A stretch of DNA of 54,781 nt from an uncultured Lachnospiraceae bacterium (GCA_947626985.1 CANQUG010000019.1:1-54781); one strand, 5' to 3'; shown: positions 33,967-43,482, counted from the stretch's first letter. Made by a program: numbers and translations. Notes: generated by a model from the sequence alone, not told the origin.

Positions 33967-35328
33967 ATGATAGTAGCGATTGATCAGAATCTGTGTACCG
34001 GCTGCCGTGAGTGCGCCGAGGTCTGTCCTGCCTATGCCATCGTCGGAGAGCAGGGACAGCCCCAGACCATAGACGTGAGCAAATGCGTCATGTGCGGTCA
34101 GTGTGTTCAGAAGTGCAAATCCTATGTTTCCATTCTGACTCATGGCAAGGATGCTTACGAAAAAGTGAAAAAAGAACGGAAGATTCCGGACTGCGTGCAG
34201 GAGCCTCTGTTTGCGGCTCATGCGGTCTGCAATATAGACAAGGTGAAAGCCGCCATCGCGGATCCGGAGAAATTTACCATTGTGCAGTGCGCGCCCGCAG
34301 TGCGTGTGGCTGTGGCTGAGGAGTTCGGCGCGGACCTGGGTTCCCTGACTCCCGGAAAGCTTGCGGCGGCGCTTCGGGCCGTGGGCTTTGACCGCATCTA
34401 TGATACCAACTTCCCTGCGGACGTGACCATCATGGAGGAAGGCACGGAGCTGGTGAAGCGCGTCACCGAGGGCGGCAAGCTGCCCATGTTCACGTCCTGC
34501 TGTCCCGCCTGGGTAAAATTTATGGAGAACAATTATCCGGAGTTCAAGGATAATCTTTCCTCCGCCAAGAGTCCCCAGCAGATCGGCGGCGCTATCTTCA
34601 AGACCTACGGCGCTCAGCTGGAAAATCTGGACGGGTCCAGGATCTACAGTGTTTCCGTAATGCCCTGCACCTGCAAGGAATTTGAGTGCGAGCGTCCCGA
34701 GATGAAGGACAGCGGCTACCGGGATGTGGATGTGGCGATCACCACCAGAGACCTGGCATGGCTTATTAAGGACAAACAGGTGGACTGGGATGCCCTGGAG
34801 GAGACTGAGTTTGACCAGCCTCTGGGTGTTTATACGGGCGCAGGCACGATTTTTGGCGTGACAGGCGGCGTTATGGAAGCGGCCATCCGTACCGGCTACG
34901 AGCTGATCACCGGTCAGCCCATTCCGGACGTGGAGGTAACCGCCGTGAGAGGAACGGAGGGCTTCCGTACCTCCGTGCTGAAGGTAGGGGACCTGGATCT
35001 GAAGGTGGGTGTTGTCACCGGTCTTAAGAATGTGGTTCCGGTTCTGGAAGCGGTCAAGAACGGCACTCTGGATCTTCACTTTATCGAAGTGATGACCTGC
35101 CCCGAGGGCTGCGTCAGCGGAGGCGGACAGCCGAAGCTTCTCATGGACCTTGACCGGGAGGAAGCATTCGCGGCCAGAAGAGAGGCAACCTTCGTTCACG
35201 ACAGGGAGCTTCCGGTGCGGAAGTCTCACGAGAGCCCGGCGATCAAGAAGGTGTATGAGGAGTTCCTGGAGGAGCCGGGAAGCCATATCGCGCATCATCT
35301 GCTGCATACGGAGTACTGTATCGGATAA
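33967..35328 (+). CDS. [FeFe] hydrogenase, HDCR/formate hydrogenlyase-type
   Basis: 453 residues. Two N-terminal [4Fe-4S] sites (CTGCRECAEVCP, CVMCGQCVQKC), then the H-cluster domain: L1 TSCCPAW (176-182), L2 MPCTCKEFE (from 232) and L3 MTCPEGCVSGGGQP (from 376). The four H-cluster cysteines are all present. L1 A181 and L2 C236/E238 differ from the common PGW and MPCTAKK forms. It makes or uses H2; with fdhF and two HycB-like subunits this is the gene set of hydrogen-dependent CO2 reductase/formate hydrogenlyase described in acetogens. Maturases HydEFG are not in the window. A strong terminator follows. Confidence 0.93.
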   Translation: MIVAIDQNLCTGCRECAEVCPAYAIVGEQGQPQTIDVSKCVMCGQCVQKCKSYVSILTHGKDAYEKVKKERKIPDCVQEPLFAAHAVCNIDKVKAAIADPEKFTIVQCAPAVRVAVAEEFGADLGSLTPGKLAAALRAVGFDRIYDTNFPADVTIMEEGTELVKRVTEGGKLPMFTSCCPAWVKFMENNYPEFKDNLSSAKSPQQIGGAIFKTYGAQLENLDGSRIYSVSVMPCTCKEFECERPEMKDSGYRDVDVAITTRDLAWLIKDKQVDWDALEETEFDQPLGVYTGAGTIFGVTGGVMEAAIRTGYELITGQPIPDVEVTAVRGTEGFRTSVLKVGDLDLKVGVVTGLKNVVPVLEAVKNGTLDLHFIEVMTCPEGCVSGGGQPKLLMDLDREEAFAARREATFVHDRELPVRKSHESPAIKKVYEEFLEEPGSHIAHHLLHTEYCIG

Positions 35329-35390
35329 AGAAGGTTTAACGGGAGGGTCAGAGTATCGTCCTGGGAAGAAAAATCCGGAAAGAATAGAAA

Positions 35391-35446
35391 AAGAACCCGC
35401 GAAATTTCAGCTTATTCAAAGTCTGGAATTTACACGGGTTCTTTTT
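35391..35446 (+). terminator. Terminator of the formate/hydrogenase operon
   Basis: AAGAACCCG (35391-35399) pairs with CGGGTTCTT (35435-35443), plus AAATT/AATTT inside, then a T-run. The rest of the 363-bp gap to 35691 shows only a GGAGGCCG/CGGCCTCC hairpin near 35609-35629. Confidence 0.85.
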
Positions 35447-35691
35447 ATTTTTAGAAGAGTCTTTTTTTGTATATTTTTCAGTATGGGCAAAAGAAAGTGC
35501 AATGTAGAATTCCTCTGCAAAAAACAGATGGGTGATGTGCCGGAACAGGCAAAAACGATTTACAGACGGATGCCTTTGGATTTATGGCATCCTGCAGAAC
35601 CTGGGAGGCCGGATTCCCGGCCTCCGGTTAGGGAAATCAGATTTTTTATCGTTCGTAAAAACTCAAAGTCTCTTATGACAGAAACAGTCTC

Positions 35692-36549
35692 TTATGACAG
35701 AAACCGCTCAAACTCTTCTACAGAGTTCGCTGAATAAGCGGCTCTCAGATATTGCAGAAGGATGGTTTCGTCCTTCTGGGCCAGAATACGAGTATGCAAT
35801 TCTTCTGAAATGATTCCCGGCTTGAAACTGAGAAGTTCCAGTATGTCGTGAGTGCGGCCTTCTGCACGGCCTTTTTCATGACCGGCTTTCCACTCATCTT
35901 TCAGCATTTCTTCCAGCAGCATATACTGTGCCTCCATTTCCCGGCTTGCCTTAATATTCCGAACCGCATTCTGCAGCTGGCGAATATAAGGGTCGCCGTA
36001 ATCTTTCTGACTTTCTGCAAGGTCTGATCCTATGTATTTCAGTAATGTTACCAGACTTTCCGGTATTTCCTCTTCGTTGGTGCCATGGGTATTCAGAAAT
36101 ACAGTTGTGCATCCGTCCGGAAGAGACATATCATGATCTTCCAGACAGAGGTTTCGGAATGTATAACGGTATTTTCCCATCCCGAACGGGTCAAAATCAC
36201 AGATAAAAATCACAAAGGCGTCCGAAAGCTCCCCGTAATCCTTTCCGGATATCAGTAATTCCATATCGATCTGGCTGTGATAATATCTGGAACGTTTGCC
36301 CAGGGCAGGTTTTTTAACTACCTGCATTTCCACGTTATAATGAGTATGCCTTTCATCCTTCGCGACAATATCCAGACGGACGCCCTTATACTCCGGATGA
36401 TAGATCATGCTTTTTTCCATGCTGACGGTGACTCTTTCAATGGAAATGCCAAGTATTCGTTCCAGAAGAGGTTTACAGTTTTCAGGATGGATCATCACTG
36501 CGCCGAACATGAAGTTATCTTTCAGTGTAAGCTTTTCCAGTAGACTCAT
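35692..36549 (-). CDS. Rpn-family recombination-promoting nuclease/putative transposase (PD-(D/E)XK)
   Basis: 285 residues from the ATG at 36549, chosen because TGGAGGAAAT lies just before it. The PD-(D/E)XK core is intact: RLDIVAKDE (D60) and YNVEMQV (E74-x-Q76), followed by RSRYYHSQIDMELLISGKDY and the later AGHEKGRAEGRT hinge. Rpn proteins are DNA endonucleases related to transposases and often spread as families in Lachnospiraceae; the remnants at 14-17 kb are distant members. It lies alone, convergent with the hydrogenase operon and divergent from selB. Confidence 0.85.
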   Translation of the reverse strand: MSLLEKLTLKDNFMFGAVMIHPENCKPLLERILGISIERVTVSMEKSMIYHPEYKGVRLDIVAKDERHTHYNVEMQVVKKPALGKRSRYYHSQIDMELLISGKDYGELSDAFVIFICDFDPFGMGKYRYTFRNLCLEDHDMSLPDGCTTVFLNTHGTNEEEIPESLVTLLKYIGSDLAESQKDYGDPYIRQLQNAVRNIKASREMEAQYMLLEEMLKDEWKAGHEKGRAEGRTHDILELLSFKPGIISEELHTRILAQKDETILLQYLRAAYSANSVEEFERFLS

Positions 36550-36857
36550 ATATTTCCTCCACAATACAGTGCCGAGGAATTCTACAGGTTTATTATAAAG
36601 CCGCGGCCGCCGGATTACAACCGGAAGATGACGGATCAGGGAAAGACAGTATATTTTTACAAAAACGGTGTTCCATGGGGCGGAAACAGAAATCAGTAAT
36701 TGAGAAAGCATGAAAAAAAGTTTATAATAGAATGAAAAAGAGTAAATGAGTAAGAGTATATGAAAGAGAGCGGTACGAACAGCGGTTTGTTTCCGGCTAT
36801 GCGATAAAAAAGAAGAGACTTTTAGGACATGCGGGCAACGGATATTGGAGAAGAGTT
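36550..36857. other. Gap between Rpn gene and selB
   Basis: About 308 bp. It holds the Rpn ribosome site and an A-rich stretch with irregular GAGTAAAT-type repeats (about 36715-36770); no gene or clear promoter is seen. Confidence 0.4.
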
Positions 36858-38759
36858 ATGGATCATGTAATTATAGGGACTGCCGGTCATGTGGATCACG
36901 GCAAGACCTGTCTGATCAAAGCCCTTACGGGGATTGATACGGACCGTCTGAAGGAGGAAAAGAAGCGGGGGATCACTATTGAACTGGGATTCGCGTATCT
37001 GGATTTTCCGGACGGGCGCAGAGTGGGCATCGTGGATGTGCCGGGCCACGAGAAGTTTGTAAAAAATATGCTGGCCGGGGCAGGAGGAATGGATCTGGCC
37101 ATGCTGGTGGTGGCTGCGGACGAAGGCATCATGCCCCAGACGGTGGAGCATCTGGATATTCTTTCCATTCTGGGTATCTCCAGGGGCGTGGTGGTGATTA
37201 CCAAGACGGATCTGGCGGATCCGGATCTGGTGGAGCTGGTGGAGGAAGAGGTGAAGGAACTGACAGAGGGGACGTTTCTTCAGGATGCGCCCATTGTGCC
37301 GGTTTCCGTCTATGAAGGAAAGGGCCTGGAGGAACTGAAAGCAGTTCTGAAAAGTCTGTGCGACAGTCTTCCGGAGCGTTCCCTGGAGAAAAATTTCCGG
37401 CTTCCCATTGACAGGATTTTTACATTGAGAGGATTTGGCACCGTGGTGACCGGGACCCTCATGGAGGGAATCATCCGGAAAGAACAGGCCGTAGTACTTT
37501 ATCCGGAACAGGCTCCGCTGAAGATCAGAAGTGTCCAGGTTCATGGACAGGGCGTGGAGGAGGCGTATGCCGGACAGAGAGTGGCGGTGAATCTTCCTGA
37601 CAGAAAGAAGGACGAGATTCTGCGGGGAGACGTACTGGCTTCCCGGAACAGTCTTTTTCCTTCCAGAATGCTGGACGTCCGGCTGGAAATGCTGAAGCAT
37701 GCCCAGAGGGAACTGAAGCATGGGAGCCGCGTCCATATTTATCACGGGACGAAGGAGCTTCTGGGAAAGATTGTGCTTATGGACCGGGATGTTCTGAAAG
37801 CGGGGGAAAGCTGCTATGCCCAGCTCCGTCTGGAGGAGGAGACCGTTGCGAAAAAGGGAGACCGGTTTGTGGTACGGTTCTACTCGCCTGTGGAAACTCT
37901 GGGCGGTGGAACGGTGCTGGACGCCTGTCCCCGCAAGCACCGGAAGAATGAGAAAAAAGCGCTGGAGGCTTTTGCGGTCAAAGAAAGCGGCAGCGAGGGA
38001 GAGCGCCTGGCGCTTTCCTGCCTGGAACACTGGGGGAGCTTTTTTACTCTGGAGGAGCTGGCGCTTCGGAATGATCTGAAACGTTCGGGATTAAAAAATC
38101 TTGCCCTGGCTCTGGTGAAGGAGAAGCGTCTGGTTCAGGTGCGTGAGGATATCTTTATTCATACGGAAGAGCTGAAGGAATACGAGCGGAAGGTAAGCCG
38201 GTTCCTGGATCAGTTTCATAAGGAATATCCCCTGAAGGAGGGAATGGGCATCGAGGAAACCAGAAGCCGCCTGGGGATCCGGGACAGCCGGACGGCCAAT
38301 GATATTCTGGAAATTCTGAAGAACCAGAAGGTCATAAAGGAGCATCAGGGAATCGTGAGCAAATATCGTTTCCGCGTGGTGGTGAAGGAGGACGAGGACG
38401 CCATGATCCGGGAAATTCTGGCATATTATCAGGAGGCGGGTTTTGCGCCGCTCACCACGGAGCTGTATATAAAGGAGCATCGATCCCTGAAAAAATTTCA
38501 GGCGGTATTTACTTCTCTTATCAATAAAAAAAGTCTGATCCGGCTGGACGGCCAGTACTGTATCCACCGGGATTATTATGAGAGGGCGAAGCTGGCTTTC
38601 GGAGAAATGGCAAAGGAGAAGCCTGAGGTGATCCTGGGAGAATTCCGGGATTATCTGGGATGTTCCAGAAAAATTGCCGTAGCGCTTCTGGAGCATTTTG
38701 ACAAAAACGGATATACCAGAAAAACGGAAAACGGACGGGTGCTTCGGGCTGCCCGGTGA
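36858..38759 (+). CDS. selB: Selenocysteine-specific elongation factor
   Basis: 633 residues. EF-Tu-like GTPase domain with G1 AGHVDHGKT (residues 9-17), G3 DVPGHEKF and G4 TKTDLA, then two beta-barrels and a C-terminal set of winged-helix domains that bind the SECIS hairpin (from about residue 370). It carries Sec-tRNA to UGA codons followed by a SECIS, here in selD and fdhF. ATG 36858 follows GGAGAAGAG. The stop is at 38757-38759, inside the first unit of a 35-bp repeat array. selA follows. Confidence 0.95.
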   Translation: MDHVIIGTAGHVDHGKTCLIKALTGIDTDRLKEEKKRGITIELGFAYLDFPDGRRVGIVDVPGHEKFVKNMLAGAGGMDLAMLVVAADEGIMPQTVEHLDILSILGISRGVVVITKTDLADPDLVELVEEEVKELTEGTFLQDAPIVPVSVYEGKGLEELKAVLKSLCDSLPERSLEKNFRLPIDRIFTLRGFGTVVTGTLMEGIIRKEQAVVLYPEQAPLKIRSVQVHGQGVEEAYAGQRVAVNLPDRKKDEILRGDVLASRNSLFPSRMLDVRLEMLKHAQRELKHGSRVHIYHGTKELLGKIVLMDRDVLKAGESCYAQLRLEEETVAKKGDRFVVRFYSPVETLGGGTVLDACPRKHRKNEKKALEAFAVKESGSEGERLALSCLEHWGSFFTLEELALRNDLKRSGLKNLALALVKEKRLVQVREDIFIHTEELKEYERKVSRFLDQFHKEYPLKEGMGIEETRSRLGIRDSRTANDILEILKNQKVIKEHQGIVSKYRFRVVVKEDEDAMIREILAYYQEAGFAPLTTELYIKEHRSLKKFQAVFTSLINKKSLIRLDGQYCIHRDYYERAKLAFGEMAKEKPEVILGEFRDYLGCSRKIAVALLEHFDKNGYTRKTENGRVLRAAR

Positions 38760-38872
38760 AGAGAAACGGGCGGATACTTCGGTCTGACCGGTGAAAAGAA
38801 ATGGATGGGTGCTTCGGGCTGTCCGGTGAAGAGAAATGGGCAGATACTTCAGCCTGTCCGGTAAAAAGAGGC
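38737..38872 (+). repeat. 35-bp x 4 tandem repeat at the selB end
   Basis: Four units with the core GCTTCGGGCTG/ACTTCGGTCTG start exactly 35 bp apart (38741, 38776, 38811, 38846), each with a later CCGGTGAAGAGAAA. The first unit codes the last residues of SelB; the others fill the gap before selA. Confidence 0.9.
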
Positions 38873-39008
38873 AGGCGGATTTCTTCGATATTATGTGCGG
38901 GAGAAAGGGCTCCGCAGCAGGGTGTGAATGTGAAGGCTGCGGTCTTTCGGAAGGAGCGGAACAGAAGGGGCTGCGCAGGGTGTTATGATCTGTCAGGTGA
39001 GTGAAAAT

Positions 39009-40457
39009 ATGGATAGAAAAAAGTATTTCAGGGCAATTCCCAAAGTGGATGCAGTGATAAAAGAGCAGGAGACAGAGGCGCTTTGTCATTCCTTCGGGAA
39101 GGAGATCGTGCTGGATGTGATAAGACGGGAGCTGGAAGAACTGAGGGAGATTGTCCGGACCGGCACAGAGGAGGAAATTATCTGGACGCTGAACCATTTC
39201 AGGGACTGCCTTCCGGAGAGAGTCCGGGATTATGTTCGCCCTCACCTTCGGAGGGTATATAATGGGACAGGAGTGGTTCTTCATACGAATCTGGGACGGG
39301 CGCCCCTGGGAGAGATTCAGATGCAGGCGGCCTTGGAGATTATGGGCGGATATTCCAATCTGGAGTATGATCTGGAGAAAGGGAAAAGGGGGAAACGTTC
39401 TTCTCATTTTTCCGGACTGGCGGAGAAGGTGACGGGAGCGGAGGCTGCCATTGCGGTTAATAATAACGCGGCCGCCGTGCTGCTGATCCTCAGTTCTCTG
39501 GCAGCGGGAAAGGAAGTGATCGTTTCCAGGGGGGAGCTCATTGAGATCGGCGGCCATTTCCGGATTCCGGATGTGATGGAGCAGAGCGGCGCGATTCTGC
39601 GGGAGACGGGAACGACGAACCGGACCAGAATTTCAGATTATGAGAAGGCCATTTCCCCGGAAACAGGAGCGCTGCTGAAGGTTCACACCAGTAATTATAA
39701 GATCGTGGGCTTCACAGAGGAGGCGTCTGTAGAAGAGCTTGCGGAGCTGGGGAAAAAATATGAGCTTCCGGTGATCGTGGATCTGGGAAGCGGAGTTCTG
39801 GTGAACCTGGAAAAGTACGGGCTGGCTCATGAACCGACGGTGCAGGAAACCCTGGCGAAAGGGGCGGATGTGGTGTGTTTTTCCGGAGATAAGCTTCTGG
39901 GAGGAACCCAGACCGGAATCATTGCGGGGAAAAGGAAATATATTGAAAGGATGGACAGGCATCCGCTGATGAGAGCGTTCCGTCTGGATAAATGCTCTGT
40001 CGCGGTGCTGGCCGCCACCTTTACAGAGTACCTGGATCCTGAGCGGGCTCAAAGAAATATCCCGGTGCTTCGGATGCTGTCGAGACCTCTGACGGAGCTT
40101 CGGGAGCAGGCCGAGAGTATGAAGAAACGGCTGGAGGGCGGAGAACAGGGTTCGCATTCCGCAGGGGTAAAGTTTTCGGAACAGGACGGGGGAGGACTCC
40201 CGGAGTTTGCAGTGGAAGCCTGCGTTTCCCAGGTGGGAGGCGGTTCTTTGCCAGGGGAGGAGATTCCAAGCTTTGCCCTCACTATACGGCCGGGAGCAGA
40301 GTCCTGCGAGACATTGGCCGCAAGACTGAGAAATTGTCAGGTTCCTGTGATCGGTTATATGAAAAATGATCGGTTCTGGCTGGATATGCGGACGGTTCTG
40401 CCCGGGGAAGTGCAGGAACTGTGCAGAGAACTGGAAGAGATTTTGTACGGAAACTGA
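39009..40457 (+). CDS. selA: L-seryl-tRNA(Sec) selenium transferase
   Basis: 482 residues from ATG 39009 (CAGGTGAG 8-13 nt upstream); ATG 38985 is an earlier in-frame option without a ribosome site. The PLP lysine lies in SGDKLLGGTQTG as K295. Other marks are the GVVLHTNLGRAPLG strand, YSNLEYDLEKGKRG, VNNNAAAVLL and HTSNYKIVGFT. It converts Ser-tRNA(Sec) to Sec-tRNA(Sec) with selenophosphate from SelD. Together with selB and the tRNA this completes the Sec set. Confidence 0.95.
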   Translation: MDRKKYFRAIPKVDAVIKEQETEALCHSFGKEIVLDVIRRELEELREIVRTGTEEEIIWTLNHFRDCLPERVRDYVRPHLRRVYNGTGVVLHTNLGRAPLGEIQMQAALEIMGGYSNLEYDLEKGKRGKRSSHFSGLAEKVTGAEAAIAVNNNAAAVLLILSSLAAGKEVIVSRGELIEIGGHFRIPDVMEQSGAILRETGTTNRTRISDYEKAISPETGALLKVHTSNYKIVGFTEEASVEELAELGKKYELPVIVDLGSGVLVNLEKYGLAHEPTVQETLAKGADVVCFSGDKLLGGTQTGIIAGKRKYIERMDRHPLMRAFRLDKCSVAVLAATFTEYLDPERAQRNIPVLRMLSRPLTELREQAESMKKRLEGGEQGSHSAGVKFSEQDGGGLPEFAVEACVSQVGGGSLPGEEIPSFALTIRPGAESCETLAARLRNCQVPVIGYMKNDRFWLDMRTVLPGEVQELCRELEEILYGN

Positions 40458-40602
40458 GATTTTCAGAAGATTTTTGCGCAAAAAAATAAGCGCGGCTGAT
40501 TAACTTATCAGGGGTCAAATGGGGCATACAAGCATAATTACTACTGAGCAGTTCTATCATAAAAACAGAAGATCAAATGATGAAAAATCTCAGATATTAA
40601 GC

Positions 40603-40640
40603 AGTATACCACAGCTAAAAGCAAAGCGAACATATGTTCG
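40603..40640 (-). promoter_or_regulatory. LexA (SOS) box with extended -10 promoter
   Basis: CGAACATATGTTCG (40627-40640) is a perfect copy of the Firmicutes LexA box CGAAC-N4-GTTCG. On the minus strand TG-G-TATACT (-10 at 40603-40608) lies 18 bp away, so the box overlaps the -35. No convincing gene follows toward the selA end on that strand. Confidence 0.7.
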
Positions 40641-40702
40641 ATTGCTTCAGTGATTACTTTCTATTTCAACAAGCCCGCAAAGTGGCTTAAATACTGGCTT
40701 TC

Positions 40703-40800
40703 TGGCGGATGCCTGTGGGAATCGAACCCACCCAGGACGCGACTAACGCCCAACACAGGTTTTGAAGACCAGGGGGCACACCAGTTACCCTTCGACATCC
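40703..40800 (-). tRNA. selC: tRNA-Sec (anticodon UCA)
   Basis: 98 nt including an encoded CCA. Acceptor GGATGTC pairs with GGCATCC (one T-G pair), discriminator G, T-arm GTGGG-TTCGATT-CCCAC, anticodon loop CTTCAAA with UCA, and a long variable arm around GCG/CGC. It is charged by SerRS, converted by SelA and delivered by SelB. The gene is opposite in direction to selA. The anticodon stem has one U-U mismatch (CTGGT/ACCTG). Confidence 0.93.
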
Positions 40801-40923
40801 GTGGTTGTTTTACGCTTGTTATTATATCAGAGGACCATTATAAATACAATAAAATTTTCTTGTTGTACGGAAATGGAAGTCTATGGTACAATAGGAACAC
40901 TTGGGGGACCGAGGCAGGGTATG

Positions 40924-41185
40924 ATTACATGCCCCGGCATTCCGAAAATGCAGGATAATGGTTAAAACACGAGTGTGCGAATACATGTCCTGGCATTTCA
41001 GAAGGCCGGGTGAAGGTAAGGCATGAATGCGTGTGAATACATGTCCCGGCATTCCGGAAATGCAGGATGATGGTTAAAGCACGAGTGCGCGAATACATGT
41101 CCTGGCATTCCGGAAAGCCGGACGAAAGTAAGGCATGAATGCGTGCGAATACATGTCCTGGCATTTCAGAAAGCCGGGCCCGGAG
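40924..41185 (+). repeat. 56-bp x 4.5 alternating tandem repeat
   Basis: Units start at 40924, 40981, 41037, 41093 and 41149 with ATACATGTCC.GGCATT. Two subtypes alternate: one continues ATGCAGGATGATGGTTAAA, the other AGCCGG...AAGGCATGAATGC. Each has a GGCATTCCGGAAAGCC or GCATTCCGGAAATGC hairpin. They fill the gap between tRNA-Sec and topB. Confidence 0.9.
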
Positions 41186-41242
41186 GCACAGCGGAAATCC
41201 GGCGTCAATAGTCCTCAAATAGAATTCAGCATGGAGAGATGA

Positions 41243-43417
41243 GTGCAAAGAATGGGAAAAGCTTTATACATAGCGGAGAAGCCCAGCGTGGCCCAGGAGT
41301 TTGCGAAGGCGTTAAAGATCGGCGGACAGAGGCGGGACGGTTATCTGGAATCCGAGGATTCCGTAGTGACCTGGTGCGTGGGCCATCTGGTGACTATGAG
41401 CTATCCGGAAAAATATGATATAAAATACAAAAGGTGGAGTTTTGAAACCCTGCCTTTTTTGCCGTGTGAATTTAAGTATGAGGTGATTCCCGGAGTAAAA
41501 AAGCAGTTTGACATTGTGAAGGGGCTTCTGAACCGTCAGGATGTGGAGACGATTTACGTCTGTACGGACTCCGGGCGGGAGGGAGAATACATCTACCGGC
41601 TGGTGGCTCAGATGGCCGGGGTGAAAAATAAGACACAGAAGAGAGTATGGATCGATTCCCAGACGGAGGAGGAGATTCTCCGGGGGATCCGGGAGGCCAA
41701 AGATCTGTCGGCGTACGATCATTTGTCCGATTCGGCCTATCTCCGGGCGAAAGAGGATTACCTGATGGGGATTAATTTTTCCAGGGTGCTGACTCTCCGC
41801 TATGGGAACTGCGTTTCCAATTATCTGAATACGAAATATCAGGTGATTTCCGTGGGGCGGGTGATGACCTGCGTGCTGGGAATGGTGGTGCGGAGGGAGA
41901 GGGAGATCCGCTCTTTCGTGAAGACTCCCTTTTACCGGGTGCTGGGAACCATCGCCCTTGCGGGGGAGACCTTCGAGGGAGAATGGCGCGCGGTGGAGGG
42001 AAGCAGATACTTCCAGTCGCCATACTTATATAAGGAAAACGGATTTAAGAAGAAGGAGCACGCGGAAGAACTGATCCGGCAGCTTTCGGAGCAGCAGCCT
42101 CTTTCCTGCAGGGTGGAAAAGATCGAGCGGAAGAAGGAGAATAAAAATCCGCCTCTTCTTTTTAATCTTGCGGAGCTGCAGAATGTCTGTTCCAAACTCT
42201 TTAAGATCAGTCCGGATGAAACTCTGCGGATTGTCCAGGAGCTGTATGAGAAGAAGCTGGTGACTTATCCCAGGACGGACGCCAGGGTTCTCTCCACGGC
42301 GGTGGCGAAGGAGATTTCGAAAAACATCTCGGGACTCAGGGGCTATGAGCTGATTGACGGCGCCGCCCAGGAAGTTCTGGATATGGGAAGCTATAAAAAT
42401 ATCGGGAAAACCCGGTATGTAAATGATAAACAGATCACGGATCACTATGCCATCATTCCCACGGGGCAGGGGCTGGGCGCTCTGAAGAGCCAGTCGCTGA
42501 CGGCGCAGAGAGTGTATGAGACGATCGTGCGGAGATTTTTGTGTATCTTTTATCCTCCGGCGGTGTATCAGAAGGTCGCTCTGACCACCATGATGGGAAA
42601 CGAGGCGTTTTTCTCTTCCTTTAAAGTGCTGCGGGAGGAGGGCTATCTGAAGATTGCCTCGAATTCCTTTGCCAGAAAAAAGATGGGGGAAGGGATGAAT
42701 GCCGGCGACGGCGGAAAAGCCGGGGAGACAGCAGGAAACGGAGAAAATGCCGGAAGCGGCGAGGAGGAGGAAATTTCCTGTGATACGGTTCTTCTGGATG
42801 CGTTGCAGAAGCTGAAAAAGAATGATATACTTCCGGTGGTGAGTCTGAATATCCGGGAGGGGGAGACCTCCCCGCCCAAGAGATATAATTCCGGTTCCAT
42901 GATTCTGGCTATGGAGAACGCGGGACAGCTCATCGAGGATGAGGAGCTGCGTTCCCAGATCAGAGGCAGCGGAATCGGGACCAGCGCTACCCGCGCGGAG
43001 ATTTTGAAAAAGCTGTTCAATATTGAATATCTGGCTTTGAATAAGAAAACCCAGGTGATCACCCCCACCCTTCTGGGGGAGATGATCTTTGATGTGGTGA
43101 ACTGTTCCATCCGCCAGCTTCTGAATCCGGAGCTGACGGCCAGCTGGGAAAAGGGCCTGACCTATGTGGCGGAGGGAACCATTACTTCTCAGGAGTATAT
43201 GGATAAACTGGAGAAATTCGTGCGGGTGAGGACTGCTCAGGTGGAGGCCAGCAGCTTTCAGTACGCGCTGCGGCAGAGCTTTGACACCGTGGCGGTGAAT
43301 TACAGGAACGCCGGCGCAGGGAAGGGTGAAAAAAGTTCCGGCAGAACTGTGAGAGGAAGAGACACCGGCGGAGCGCAGAGCAGGAAACAGGAGCGGAAGG
43401 GCAGCAGGATGGAATAA
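41243..43417 (+). CDS. topB: DNA topoisomerase III (type IA)
   Basis: 724 residues. The Toprim start KALYIAEKPSVAQEFAKAL, the acidic DSGREGEYIYRL, and the catalytic tyrosine in VTYPRTDAR are all visible, as is GTSATRAEILKKL. It relaxes negative supercoils and decatenates DNA. GTG 41243 lies 7 nt after GGAG; ATG 41252 is the alternative. Residues about 480-500 hold a Gly/Ala-rich insert (NAGDGGKAGETAGNGENAG) and the C-terminus is basic rather than zinc-finger-like. A 56-bp repeat array precedes the gene. Confidence 0.92.
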   Translation: MQRMGKALYIAEKPSVAQEFAKALKIGGQRRDGYLESEDSVVTWCVGHLVTMSYPEKYDIKYKRWSFETLPFLPCEFKYEVIPGVKKQFDIVKGLLNRQDVETIYVCTDSGREGEYIYRLVAQMAGVKNKTQKRVWIDSQTEEEILRGIREAKDLSAYDHLSDSAYLRAKEDYLMGINFSRVLTLRYGNCVSNYLNTKYQVISVGRVMTCVLGMVVRREREIRSFVKTPFYRVLGTIALAGETFEGEWRAVEGSRYFQSPYLYKENGFKKKEHAEELIRQLSEQQPLSCRVEKIERKKENKNPPLLFNLAELQNVCSKLFKISPDETLRIVQELYEKKLVTYPRTDARVLSTAVAKEISKNISGLRGYELIDGAAQEVLDMGSYKNIGKTRYVNDKQITDHYAIIPTGQGLGALKSQSLTAQRVYETIVRRFLCIFYPPAVYQKVALTTMMGNEAFFSSFKVLREEGYLKIASNSFARKKMGEGMNAGDGGKAGETAGNGENAGSGEEEEISCDTVLLDALQKLKKNDILPVVSLNIREGETSPPKRYNSGSMILAMENAGQLIEDEELRSQIRGSGIGTSATRAEILKKLFNIEYLALNKKTQVITPTLLGEMIFDVVNCSIRQLLNPELTASWEKGLTYVAEGTITSQEYMDKLEKFVRVRTAQVEASSFQYALRQSFDTVAVNYRNAGAGKGEKSSGRTVRGRDTGGAQSRKQERKGSRME

Positions 43418-43482
43418 AGAAAAAGCCTCCTGCAAAGCGGAGCAGGGGACTGTGAATAAATCAGAAATGAGGAGAGGATATC

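Noticed and set aside
33742..35307. Long minus-strand open frame opposite the hydrogenase gene
   Set aside because: It is the shadow of a GC-rich real gene; no motifs and no ribosome site.
38091..39557. Minus-strand open frame across selB-selA
   Set aside because: Overlaps two well-supported genes and the 35-bp array.
40282..40560. Minus-strand open frame after the LexA box promoter
   Set aside because: Mostly antisense to the selA end; no family resemblance and no ribosome site.
40924..41185. CRISPR array
   Set aside because: Units are contiguous with no unique spacers, and no cas genes are present.
42026..43435. Long minus-strand open frame opposite topB
   Set aside because: Shadow of topB; composition is biased and it has no recognisable domain.
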